DNA from: Streptomyces sp. IMTB 2501
GTDB taxonomy: Bacteria; Actinomycetota; Actinomycetes; Streptomycetales; Streptomycetaceae
Assembly (NCBI RefSeq): GCF_001953885.1
Contig: NZ_MQUS01000001.1
Coordinates: 62,001-126,000 of the forward strand
Reading direction: 5' to 3'
Length of the DNA: 64,000 bases
The position numbers were made by a program, and so were the translations under genes. Of this stretch, positions 28,772 to 36,628 are shown in pieces; within the stretch, counting starts at the first letter, position 1; each line of letters starts with the position of its first letter. The notes under the pieces are model-generated. The model was not told where the DNA came from. It did not search any database and was given only the letters and a program-made list of their open reading frames with translations.

Positions 28772-30265
28772 ATGACGGTGACAGAGGACGGCCGTACGGC
28801 CACGGACGAGGTCGTGTACGGCCCCGGCATCGACCCCGAGCGCCTGGCCGTCTGCCTCGGCGTGCTTGAGGAACTCGACAAGCTGGAGGTCGACCACCCG
28901 GACGCCATCGCGGTGCGCCGGGCCACCGCCGGCATCTACCGCACGGTCAAGCAGCGCCGCCGCCAGGAGCGCCGGGCCGCCAAGACGGCGCACGACCGCG
29001 CTGTCACCGAGGCCACGGCGACCGGTTCCGCCGAGCGCATCGACGACGAGACCGAGGGCCTGCTGCCCAGCTCCAAGGTCGACGAGGGCAGGATCGCGGG
29101 CATACTCCAGCGCCCGCGCTCCTGCTACACCTGCAAGACCCGCTATGTCGAGGTCGACTACTTCTACCACCAGCTCTGTCCGGACTGCGCCCGCACGAAC
29201 CGGGCCAGGCGCGATGCCCGCGCCGACCTCACCGGCAAGCGGGCCCTGCTCACCGGCGGCCGCGCCAAGATCGGCATGTACATCGCACTGCGGCTGCTGC
29301 GCGACGGCGCGCACACCACGATCACCACGAGGTTCCCGAAGGACGCCATCCGCCGGTTCAAGGCCATGGAGGACTCGGCGGACTGGATCCACCGGCTGGA
29401 GGTCGTCGGCATCGACCTGCGCGACCCCGCGCAGTCCGTCGCCCTGGCCGAGCAGATCACCGAGGCGGGACCGCTCGACATCCTGATCAACAACGCCACG
29501 CAGACCGTACGCCGCCTGCCCTCGGCCTACGCGGCCCTGGTCGAGGGCGAGACCGCCCCGCTGCCCGCCGGTGAACTCCCCGCCCACCACGTCATCGGCG
29601 CCTTCAACTCCGGCGCCGTCGACGGCATCGCCGCGCTGCCCCTCGGCACCAGCGGCCTCGACGCGCAGAAGGTCGCCGACCTCGCCCTCGTCGCGGGCAA
29701 CGCCAGCGTCGCCCGGCACATCGAGGGCACCGCCATCGACGCCGGCGGCCTCGTCCCCGACGTCGTCGACAGCAACACCTGGGTGCAGACCATCGACCAG
29801 ATCTCGCCGGTCGAGCTGCTGGAGACCCAGCTGTGCAACTACACGTCGCCGTTCATCCTGATCAGCGCCCTGCGCCCGGCGATGGCGGACGCCGCGAAGA
29901 AGGCGGCCAGCGGACGCGCGTACGTCGTCAACGTCTCGGCGATGGAAGGGGTCTTCGGCCGCGGATACAAGGGCGCCGGGCACCCGAACACCAACGCCGC
30001 GAAGGCGGCCATGAACATGGTCACGCGGACCAGCGCGCAGGAGATGTTCGACGCCGACGGCATCCTCATGACCTCGGTGGACACCGGCTGGATCACCGAC
30101 GAGCGGCCGCACTACGACAAGCTGCGCCTCGCCGAGGCCGGCTTCCACGCGCCCCTCGACCTGGTCGACGGCGCCGCCCGCGTCTACGACCCGATCGTCC
30201 GCGGCGAGGCGGGCGAGGACCTGTACGGCGTCTTCATGAAGGACTACGCACCCGGCAAGTGGTGA
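28772..30265 (+). CDS. Atypical SDR-fold protein with N-terminal helical region and zinc ribbon
   Basis: The 497-residue protein has an unusual arrangement. Residues 1-105 are charged and helical. Residues 115-140 hold a CxxC...CxxC pattern ('CYTCKTRYVE', then 'LCPDC'), as in a zinc ribbon. Residues 150-490 form a short-chain dehydrogenase fold ('GKRALLTGGRAKIGMYIALRLL', 'LDILINNATQTVRR', 'VVNVSAMEGVF'). The usual YxxxK is T407-N-A-A-K411, so the catalytic Tyr is replaced by Thr. The glycine-rich loop reads GGRAKIG rather than GxxxGIG. It may bind NAD(P) without being a standard dehydrogenase. An insertion of about 90 residues between the NNA motif and the Ser strand is also atypical. The substrate is unknown. 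Confidence 0.8.
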   Translation: MTVTEDGRTATDEVVYGPGIDPERLAVCLGVLEELDKLEVDHPDAIAVRRATAGIYRTVKQRRRQERRAAKTAHDRAVTEATATGSAERIDDETEGLLPSSKVDEGRIAGILQRPRSCYTCKTRYVEVDYFYHQLCPDCARTNRARRDARADLTGKRALLTGGRAKIGMYIALRLLRDGAHTTITTRFPKDAIRRFKAMEDSADWIHRLEVVGIDLRDPAQSVALAEQITEAGPLDILINNATQTVRRLPSAYAALVEGETAPLPAGELPAHHVIGAFNSGAVDGIAALPLGTSGLDAQKVADLALVAGNASVARHIEGTAIDAGGLVPDVVDSNTWVQTIDQISPVELLETQLCNYTSPFILISALRPAMADAAKKAASGRAYVVNVSAMEGVFGRGYKGAGHPNTNAAKAAMNMVTRTSAQEMFDADGILMTSVDTGWITDERPHYDKLRLAEAGFHAPLDLVDGAARVYDPIVRGEAGEDLYGVFMKDYAPGKW

Positions 30266-30419
30266 TTCCGCCGGTCACCCGCCGCTGACCTCGGCCGATG
30301 CGACAACGCCGTTGGGGGTGTCCCCACGCCGCGTGATCCATCAGCAGGACCCCTGCGGGACCGCGGGTCCTTCGGGCCATCGCGTAGCCGCCTCGATCTC
30401 GGGCACTGCGCACCGACGG

Positions 30420-30442
30420 CCGGCTGACGGGCCGTCAGCCGG
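30420..30442. terminator. GC-rich hairpin between convergent genes
   Basis: CCGGCTGACGG (30420-30430) and CCGTCAGCCGG (30432-30442) make a near-perfect palindrome in the gap between the SDR gene and the leftward HD-like gene. The same gap also has three imperfect copies of a GTCACCCGG unit (about 30465-30510). A shared terminator is likely. Confidence 0.6.
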
Positions 30443-30524
30443 TCCGGGGCCGGACGCCTTGGACGTCACCCGGTCGTGAGTCACCCCGGTCGCGCGCCCT
30501 GGGCGTCACCCGGACATCAGGACG

Positions 30525-30920
30525 TCAGTCGACGGCGCCGAGCCGTGAATGGCGGGCCGCCACCAGTTCCAGCACCGTCCGCCAGTCCTCCAGGACGCCC
30601 GCGTCGAAGCCCGCCGTCCGGCTCTCCTCATCCGCCTGGCGCAGCCGCAGCACATCGTCGTCGGCGGGGCCCGCGTCCCCGCGCACCAGGTGGAACACCC
30701 GCTCCCCGAGCAGGGCGCGCACCGCCTCGGCCGCGCCGAGCACCCGGCCCGGCTCGTCGCCCGGGCTCAGCACCGGGCCTATGCCGTGCACCAGCCCCGC
30801 GACCTGGAGTTCCTTGTCGGCGGGGCGCCTGCGGCGCAGCAGCGCGGCGGTTCTCAGCGCGTGCTGGTACCGGCCGGCGTACAGCAGATCCATCAGCTCC
30901 TCGACGCTGCGCAGCTCCAT
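30525..30920 (-). CDS. HD-domain-like protein lacking the HD aspartate
   Basis: The 131-residue protein starts at ATG 30920 after GGAAGGA. 'YQHALRTAALLRRRRPADKELQVAGLVHGIGPVL' resembles the first part of HD phosphohydrolase or MIOX-like domains, in which an early His and an HD pair bind metal. The pair reads His45-Gly46 instead of His-Asp. Later 'VRALLGERVFHLVRGDAG' fits the helices that usually follow. It is shorter than most HD hydrolases and may be inactive, or a family in which metal is bound differently. Confidence 0.6.
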   Translation of the reverse strand: MELRSVEELMDLLYAGRYQHALRTAALLRRRRPADKELQVAGLVHGIGPVLSPGDEPGRVLGAAEAVRALLGERVFHLVRGDAGPADDDVLRLRQADEESRTAGFDAGVLEDWRTVLELVAARHSRLGAVD

Positions 30921-31327
30921 GCGTCAGTCCTTCCGCGAGACAGCCGTTGCCGCACATCAGCAGATCATGACGAGCTTGCGGTCGGGCCAACGGCACCTGA
31001 ACTGAGCCACATGTGGGCCGAGTGGGTGAATCGCCCGGACCGTCGGGTGAGCAGGTCATGGTAAATAGCCGCATATTGAAAGGTATTCGGGGTCAAACGA
31101 CTTCTCATAGTTACACCTTGTTTGCACTCCCGATCGAGCGCGCACCCGCTCATTTGGGTAATCTGGAGAGACGGGCAGCAGGACCGGGTCCCACCCAGAC
31201 CCAACGTCCGTACCGGCGCAACCGCGTCCGAACTGGACTTGCAACCAGAACCCCAGCGGGCGTCGAGTGCCGAAACGCAGGCTGTCCGGCATGCCCTCGA
31301 GGGTGACCGACACATAAGGAGTGCGCG
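30921..31327. promoter_or_regulatory. 407-base AT-richer leader region upstream of a small ORF
   Basis: No gene longer than a few codons is convincing here. The part from about 31050 to 31175 is unusually AT-rich for this genome (for example GGTAAATAGCCGCATATTG near 31059). It probably carries a promoter and regulator sites for the small ORF at 31328. No consensus site was recognised. Confidence 0.4.
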
Positions 31328-31501
31328 GTGACACCGGACAAGACGAATCGCGAACAGCGCCCCAAGGAACGCACGGAGCGCGTGGGCCGGCGGCCCGGAG
31401 AGCTCGGCAGCCTCGATGTGTGGGCCCGCTCCGCCCCGATCCGCCTCGCGGGCTACGAGGACGACCTCGCCGAACCCCACATCCTGCCCAGCGTGGACTG
31501 A
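31328..31501 (+). CDS. Small 57-residue protein of unknown function
   Basis: GTG 31328 lies eight bases after AAGGAG. The 57-codon frame has a charged, basic N-terminal half (many Arg, Lys, Glu), then 'GELGSLDVWARSAPIRL', 'AGYEDDLAEP' and a C-terminal 'HILPSVD'. It has no Cys, signal peptide or membrane segment. The charged leader followed by a distinct acidic-aromatic tail resembles a RiPP precursor, but no modifying enzyme is adjacent. A small regulatory protein is equally possible. The good ribosome site and long AT-rich upstream region support expression. No family is assigned. Confidence 0.55.
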   Translation: MTPDKTNREQRPKERTERVGRRPGELGSLDVWARSAPIRLAGYEDDLAEPHILPSVD

Positions 31502-31531
31502 CCCGGGGGTCGGACCTTCGCGATCGCCGCG

Positions 31532-31563
31532 CATGGGCGTGACCTGACAGACTCACGCCCATG
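31532..31563. promoter_or_regulatory. Perfect 11-base inverted repeat overlapping the GNAT start codon
   Basis: CATGGGCGTGA (31532-31542) and TCACGCCCATG (31553-31563) are perfect arms around a 10-base loop. The right arm ends with the ATG of the acetyltransferase at 31561. No Shine-Dalgarno site precedes that ATG, so the repeat could mask the start in a hairpin or be an operator. Confidence 0.6.
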
Positions 31564-32046
31564 CTGATCAGAGAAACCGTGGCCGACGACTGGCCGCGGA
31601 TATGGCCTTTCTGGCACCGGATCGTCGCCGCCGCCGAAACCTACGCCTGGGACCCGGAGACCTCCGAGGAGGACGCCCGCGCGCTCTGGATGAACCCCGC
31701 CAAGCGGGTCTACGTCGCCGAGGACGCGGCCGGACGCGTGGTCGGCTCGGCCTATCTCGCTGCCAACTACGGCGGCCCCGCCTCCCACGTGGCCAACGCC
31801 GGCTTCATGGTCGACCCCGATCGCGCAGGCCAGGGCATCGGCCGCGCCCTCGCCGAACACGTCCTGGCCGAGGCCGGGGCCCACGGCTACCGCGCGATGG
31901 TCTTCAACGCCGTGGTCGAGACCAATCCCGCGGTCACCCTGTGGACCTCCCTCGGCTTCACCGTCCTCGCCACGATCCCGGAGGCCTACGACCACCCCCG
32001 GGACGGCAGGGTGGGACTGCACATCATGTACCGGGCGCTCACCTAG
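31561..32046 (+). CDS. GNAT-family N-acetyltransferase
   Basis: The 161-residue GNAT protein transfers an acetyl group from acetyl-CoA to an unidentified amine. 'NAGFMVDPDRAGQGIGRALAEHVLAEA' holds the acetyl-CoA pyrophosphate loop (Q/RxxGxG/A type), and 'NPAVTLWTSLGFTVLATIPEAY' is the C-terminal strand region. The pattern suits the phosphinothricin acetyltransferase-like branch. Start ATG 31561 has no Shine-Dalgarno site and lies inside an inverted repeat. No other in-frame start fits as well. It converges on the amidase. Confidence 0.82.
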   Translation: MLIRETVADDWPRIWPFWHRIVAAAETYAWDPETSEEDARALWMNPAKRVYVAEDAAGRVVGSAYLAANYGGPASHVANAGFMVDPDRAGQGIGRALAEHVLAEAGAHGYRAMVFNAVVETNPAVTLWTSLGFTVLATIPEAYDHPRDGRVGLHIMYRALT

Positions 32047-32064
32047 TGCCCCGACAGGCAGGGC

Positions 32065-33417
32065 TCAGGAGTCGGCCATCGGTGCCGTCCGCCGCCAGGG
32101 GCGCAGCCGCTCCAGTTCCTCCGCCAGCTCCAGCAGGACCGCCTCCGTACCCGGGCGGCCGACGAGCTGTACGGCGCACGGGGCGCCCGAGGGGAGGGTG
32201 CCGAACGGAACCGACATCGCGGGCCAGCCGGTCAGGTTCCAGGGCGGGGTGAACGGGGAGTACGCGGTGTTGGCGAGGATGTTGCGCAGCCAGCCGCGTT
32301 CGTGCCACGGCCCGGCCGCGGGGGAGCGCCGGGCCAGGGCCGGGGTGAGCAGGACGTCGTGCTCGGTGAAGAAGGGCGTCAGCCGGTCGCGCAGCCGCTC
32401 CCGGCTGTCTCCGGCGCGCACCGAGCGGACGAACCGCCGGCCCAGATCCGCGTGCACCCGGGTCCGCCGGACCAGCCGCGCCCGGTCCAGGCCCGCGGCG
32501 TCCACCGCCGTCCCGGCCGTCCAGTGCCGCAGCGCGGTCACGCCCAGCGAGAGCGGATACGGCGGCTCGGCCCGCCGCACCCGGTGCCCGGCCCGCGCCA
32601 GCGCCCCGGCCGCCTCCCGCACCGCGGTCGTATACGGCCTGCTCACCCCGACCCCGGCCAGCGGGCTGCGCAGGGCCACCGCGATCCGCCGGGGCGCCGG
32701 CTCTTGCCCGGGCCGGCGTACCTCGGCGCCCGCGAGGACGCCCAGCGTCAGCCGCAGATCCTCCACCGTCGTGGCCAGCGGACCGTTCTCCGCCATGCCG
32801 AACCAGTCGCCTTGGCCGATCCCCGCCGGAATCACCCCCAGCCCCGGCTTGAGCGTGACCAGGCCGCAGTTCGCGGCCGGGATGCGCAGCGAGCCCATCC
32901 CGTCGTTGCCGAGCGCGACCGGCACCAGGCCCGCGGCCACCGCGGCCGCGCTGCCGCCCGAGGAACCGCCCGCCGTGCGGGAGGTGTCCCACGGATTGCG
33001 GGTGATGCCGAAGACGCCCTCCGTGGTGCCGAAGACACACAGCTCGGGCACGTTCGTCAGGCCGACCACCACCGCGCCGGCCGCCCGCAGCCGGGCCACC
33101 GTGACATGGTCCTCGGCGGCCGGGGTGTCAGGGGTGGCGGCGGAGCCGTCGCGGTGGGACTCGCCGCGCACCGCCAGATTGTCCTTGACGGCCACGGGCA
33201 CGCCCGCGAGCGGCAGTTCGGCCAGATCGGCACGGGCGGCCACCGCGTCGGCCTCGGCCAGCGCCGCCTCGGCCCGCACCGTGCGAAAAGCCCCGATCCG
33301 TCCGTCGAGGCGCTCGATCCGGGCGAGGCAGTCTGCCACCACCTCCCGTGGCGTGACCTCCTTGGCGCGTACGTCGGCGGCTGTCTCGGCGGCGGTCCGC
33401 CCGGCCCGGTCACCCAC
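32065..33417 (-). CDS. Amidase signature family protein
   Basis: The 450-residue enzyme has the Lys-Ser-Ser triad region of amidase signature proteins: 'GVPVAVKDNLAV' (Lys), 'TSRTAGGSSGGSAAAVAAG' (cis-Ser) and 'GNDGMGSLRIPAANCGLVTLKP' (nucleophile Ser). It would hydrolyse an amide of unknown substrate. The GTG at 33417 is chosen because GAGGAG precedes it by 5 nt. A GTG at 33423 abuts that site. It is convergent with the GNAT gene and divergent from the GH29 gene, with about 219 bases between the starts. Confidence 0.86.
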   Translation of the reverse strand: MGDRAGRTAAETAADVRAKEVTPREVVADCLARIERLDGRIGAFRTVRAEAALAEADAVAARADLAELPLAGVPVAVKDNLAVRGESHRDGSAATPDTPAAEDHVTVARLRAAGAVVVGLTNVPELCVFGTTEGVFGITRNPWDTSRTAGGSSGGSAAAVAAGLVPVALGNDGMGSLRIPAANCGLVTLKPGLGVIPAGIGQGDWFGMAENGPLATTVEDLRLTLGVLAGAEVRRPGQEPAPRRIAVALRSPLAGVGVSRPYTTAVREAAGALARAGHRVRRAEPPYPLSLGVTALRHWTAGTAVDAAGLDRARLVRRTRVHADLGRRFVRSVRAGDSRERLRDRLTPFFTEHDVLLTPALARRSPAAGPWHERGWLRNILANTAYSPFTPPWNLTGWPAMSVPFGTLPSGAPCAVQLVGRPGTEAVLLELAEELERLRPWRRTAPMADS

Positions 33418-33525
33418 AGGCACTCCTCGCTCGGTCGTCGGCTACTCGCCGGTATCCATCACGGCGCAGGGAGAACTGTGCCCGCTCGGGCGCGGTACGT
33501 CGAGAGGTCCTTCTCGACAACGCAC

Positions 33526-33613
33526 TGATCGTCCGATCAATGCGCCAAGTGCAGCCCGCTGCACCCCCGTTGACAGTCTCGTGGCCGCCCCACAATCATC
33601 AGACGTCCGATGA
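33526..33613 (+). promoter_or_regulatory. GH29 promoter with two related dyad sites
   Basis: TGATCG-TC-CGATCA (33526-33539) is a 6+6 dyad. TCATC (33596-33600) and GATGA (33609-33613) flank AGACGTCC and make a second dyad. Both contain GTCCGAT. Between them lies TTGACA (33570-33575), with a weak -10 (CACAAT or AATCAT, about 33591-33599). One operator upstream of -35 and one over the start point would suit repression of the fucosidase gene. Confidence 0.5.
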
Positions 33614-33636
33614 ATCGGAGTGCATGGGAGCCGCTC

Positions 33637-35973
33637 ATGAGCACGTATCCCAGACGTCTGATCCTGGGCGCGGCAGCGGGCGTGACCGCCGCGGCCGCCC
33701 TGCCGCTCAGCACCACGACCCCCGCGCGGGCCGCCGACCAGCAGGGACCGTGGGCCGCCGTCCCCGATCCGGTGCCCGTCGCGCTCGACGCCCTCTTCGA
33801 CAACGACGGCATCGACACCGCCTCCGCCCGCGGCGGCGACTTCGACGGCTCCGGCTACACCTTCCCCGGCGAGGAGCTCCCCGCCGGCCCGGTCGAGGTG
33901 GCCGGCGTGCCCTTCCGGTTCCCGGCCTCGACCGCGGGGACCCGCAACAACGTCGTCGCCCTCGGTCAGCGTCTCGACCTGCCGAAGGGCCGCTATCTGT
34001 CGGCCTTCTTCCTCACCGCGGCCAGCTACGGCAACGCCTCCGGCACGGCCACCGTGCACTACGCCGACGGCACGACCAGCACCGCCGGCCTCGGCGGCGC
34101 GGACTGGTACTCGGCCGGCGGCCCGCTGTCGGCGCCCTACCGCTACCGCCCCGACGGCGGCAAGGACGAGCACGGCGTCGGTATCGGCGTCGCGGAGATC
34201 TGGCTCGACCCGCGCCGCGAAGCGGTCGCCCTCACCCTCCCCGTCACCAACCCGGCCGAGGCGAACAAGGCCTCCCTGCACCTCTTCGCCCTCACCCTGC
34301 AACCCGTCGCCGAGGGCCGGGCGTTGACGCTGCGCGCCCCGCATTCCACCCCCTCCCTGCTCGAACCGTCCGGCGCGCAGAGCGTGGAGGCCACCGTCGT
34401 CAACGCGGGCACCGTCGCCGTACTGGCCGCGGACGGCGTCTCGGTGACCGTGGACGCACCGGGCGCCCGCACGGTCCAGCCCGCCCGGATCCGCCGCCTC
34501 GACCCCGGCGAACAGGCCCGCGTCCGCATCGGCATCCGCAACACCCCGGGCACCGAGCCGGGCACCCGCGGGGACGGCACGGTCACGGTCACCGGCCGAG
34601 GGGCCCGAGCGGCCGCGTCCCGGGCGACGCTGACCCTCGGCACCGCCGACTACCAGCCCACCGAGACCTCCCTATCGGCGCACCAGGCGCCGTACTGGTT
34701 CCAGGGAGCGAAGTTCGGCGTCTTCGTCCACTGGGGCGTCTACTCGGTGCCCGCCTGGTCACCGGTGGGCAAGCAGTACGCCGAGTGGTACTGGGACCAC
34801 ATGCAGGATCCGGCGGGCGCCGTGTACGCCTACCACCGGGACACCTACGGCGAGGACTTCGCCTACGACGACTTCATCCCCCGCTTCACCGCCGAGCGGT
34901 TCGACCCGCGCGCCTGGGTGGAGCTGTTCCGGGACGCGGGCGCCCAGTACCACGTCCTGACCTCCAAGCACCACGAGGGCTTCGCCCTGTGGGACACCAA
35001 GGTCTCCGACCGCAACGCCGTCAAGATGGGCCCCAAACGGGATCTGGTGAGGGAACTCTTCGAGGCGAGCCGCCGCTACACCCCCGGACTCCACCGGGGC
35101 CTGTACTTCTCCATGCCCGAATGGTTCAACCCGGACAACCCCTGGATGGGCCACGCCCCGCGCAACCCGTACACTCTCCAGCCGGTGCCGTACACCGGCT
35201 ACACGGCCGGCAAGGACTACGTCCACGACTACCAGGCCGCGCAGATGCTCGAACTGATCCACGGCTACGACCCCGAGATCATCTGGTGCGACATCGGCGG
35301 CGTGAACGACAGCGTCCACGTCCTCGCCGAGTACTTCAACCACGCCAAGAACCGCCCCCGGCCGATCGACGTCACGGTCGACGACCGCTCGGGCATCGCC
35401 TCCCACGACTTCACGACGCCCGAGTACACGACGTACGCCAACACGGTCGTCGCCAAGTGGGAGGCCAGCAGGGGCCTGGACCCGTTCTCCTACGGCTACA
35501 ACCAGGCGACGCCCGACTCCGCCTACATGACCGCGGAGGAGGTGGTCCACACTCTCGTCGACATCGTTTCGAAGAACGGCAACTTCCTCCTCGACATCGG
35601 CCCGCGCGCCGACGGCACCATCCCCGAGATCATGCAGACCCGGCTGCGGGAGACGGGCGCGTGGCTCAAGACGAACGGGGAGGCGATCTACGACACCACC
35701 TACTGGTCGCGGACGGCCCAGCTCGGCGACGACCTGCGGTTCACCGTCCGCCCGGGCGAGGCCTTCTACATCCATTCCCTCGCCGCACCCGGCCCGAAGC
35801 TCACCGTCGAGGCCCCGGTGCCGGTGCGCCCCGGCGACAAGGTGACGATGCTCGGCCATGACCGGCCCCTGACCTGGACCGTCACGGGCGGCGCACTCGT
35901 GATCGACGTACCGGAGGCCGCCCGGAAGGCCGGCCGGTACGCCTGGGTGTTCAAGGTGGAGTGGCACGACTGA
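33637..35973 (+). CDS. Secreted GH29 alpha-L-fucosidase
   Basis: The 778-residue enzyme starts at ATG 33637 after GGGAG. A Tat-like signal peptide ('YPRRLILGAAAGVTAAAALP', cleavage near ARA-AD) precedes an N-terminal beta-rich domain of about 300 residues. This has no GH assignment and resembles a sugar-binding or NPCBM-like module. The GH29 barrel follows from about residue 355: 'GAKFGVFVHWGVYSVPAWSP', 'LTSKHHEGFALWDTK', then 'EIIWCDIGG' with nucleophile Asp552. A small C-terminal beta domain ends the protein. It should release L-fucose from glycoconjugates outside the cell, feeding the L-fucose operon at 53.8-61.6 kb. Confidence 0.9.
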   Translation: MSTYPRRLILGAAAGVTAAAALPLSTTTPARAADQQGPWAAVPDPVPVALDALFDNDGIDTASARGGDFDGSGYTFPGEELPAGPVEVAGVPFRFPASTAGTRNNVVALGQRLDLPKGRYLSAFFLTAASYGNASGTATVHYADGTTSTAGLGGADWYSAGGPLSAPYRYRPDGGKDEHGVGIGVAEIWLDPRREAVALTLPVTNPAEANKASLHLFALTLQPVAEGRALTLRAPHSTPSLLEPSGAQSVEATVVNAGTVAVLAADGVSVTVDAPGARTVQPARIRRLDPGEQARVRIGIRNTPGTEPGTRGDGTVTVTGRGARAAASRATLTLGTADYQPTETSLSAHQAPYWFQGAKFGVFVHWGVYSVPAWSPVGKQYAEWYWDHMQDPAGAVYAYHRDTYGEDFAYDDFIPRFTAERFDPRAWVELFRDAGAQYHVLTSKHHEGFALWDTKVSDRNAVKMGPKRDLVRELFEASRRYTPGLHRGLYFSMPEWFNPDNPWMGHAPRNPYTLQPVPYTGYTAGKDYVHDYQAAQMLELIHGYDPEIIWCDIGGVNDSVHVLAEYFNHAKNRPRPIDVTVDDRSGIASHDFTTPEYTTYANTVVAKWEASRGLDPFSYGYNQATPDSAYMTAEEVVHTLVDIVSKNGNFLLDIGPRADGTIPEIMQTRLRETGAWLKTNGEAIYDTTYWSRTAQLGDDLRFTVRPGEAFYIHSLAAPGPKLTVEAPVPVRPGDKVTMLGHDRPLTWTVTGGALVIDVPEAARKAGRYAWVFKVEWHD

Positions 35974-35975
35974 GC

Positions 35976-36610
35976 GCCGCCGGAGAAGACTCGGGCTGCT
36001 CGGACCCGTACGACGCGCCCGACGAGGGGAGCCGGGGCGCGCTGCTCGCGGCCCGCGACGTCGCCGACTATCTGCAGTGGTGGCCCGCCGAGTGCGATGT
36101 GTCCATCCGGGACGGCTGGTTCTACCACGCGGCCAACGGCCGAAGTCCGTCGAGCAGTTGACGGACATCTACTTCCGGTCCGTGGGCCGCGACTCGGTGC
36201 TGCTGCTCAACGTGCCGCCGGACACGGACGGCTTGCTGCCCGCGGCGGACGTGGCCCGGCTGCGGGAGTTCCGCGGGCGTATCGACCGGGAGCTGCCCGA
36301 GGACCTGGCCCGTGGCGCCCGGACCGCCGCCGCACCGGGGTGCCTCACCGTCGACCTCGGCATGGAGCGGGAGGTGGACCGGATCCGGCTGGCGGAGGAC
36401 ATCCGGCACGGGCAGCAGATCGAGGGCTTCGCAGTCGAGGCCGAGACCGACGGCGAGTGGTCGCAGGTGGCCGCCGCCGGGACGGTGGGCGCGAGCCGGA
36501 TCCTGCTGCTGGCGGCGCCGGTACGGGCCCGACGGTGGCGGGTCCGGGTCACCGCGGCCCGGGCGGCCGTACACATCGCCGAGTTCGGGCTGTACCGGTC
36601 GCGCAACTGA
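35976..36610 (+). pseudogene. Frameshifted C-terminal remnant of a second GH29 alpha-L-fucosidase
   Basis: Directly after the GH29 stop, frame 0 encodes 'GALLAARDVADYLQWWPAECDVSIRDGWFYH', a stretch typical of the last part of a different GH29 subfamily. The homology then jumps at about 36138-36145 into frame 2 as 'KSVEQLTDIYFRSVGRDSVLLLNVPPD', followed by a discoidin-like C-terminal module ending at TGA 36608-36610. The catalytic barrel is missing and a one- or two-base shift breaks the rest. Two fucosidase genes were probably once in tandem. No functional product is expected. Confidence 0.8.
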
Positions 36611-36628
36611 CGGCGATGGCTGCGCTCT

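Noticed and set aside
27095..30148. Leftward open frame of about 1000 codons opposite WS/DGAT and the SDR gene
   Set aside because: It is an antisense artefact of high GC. It crosses two terminators and has no motif.
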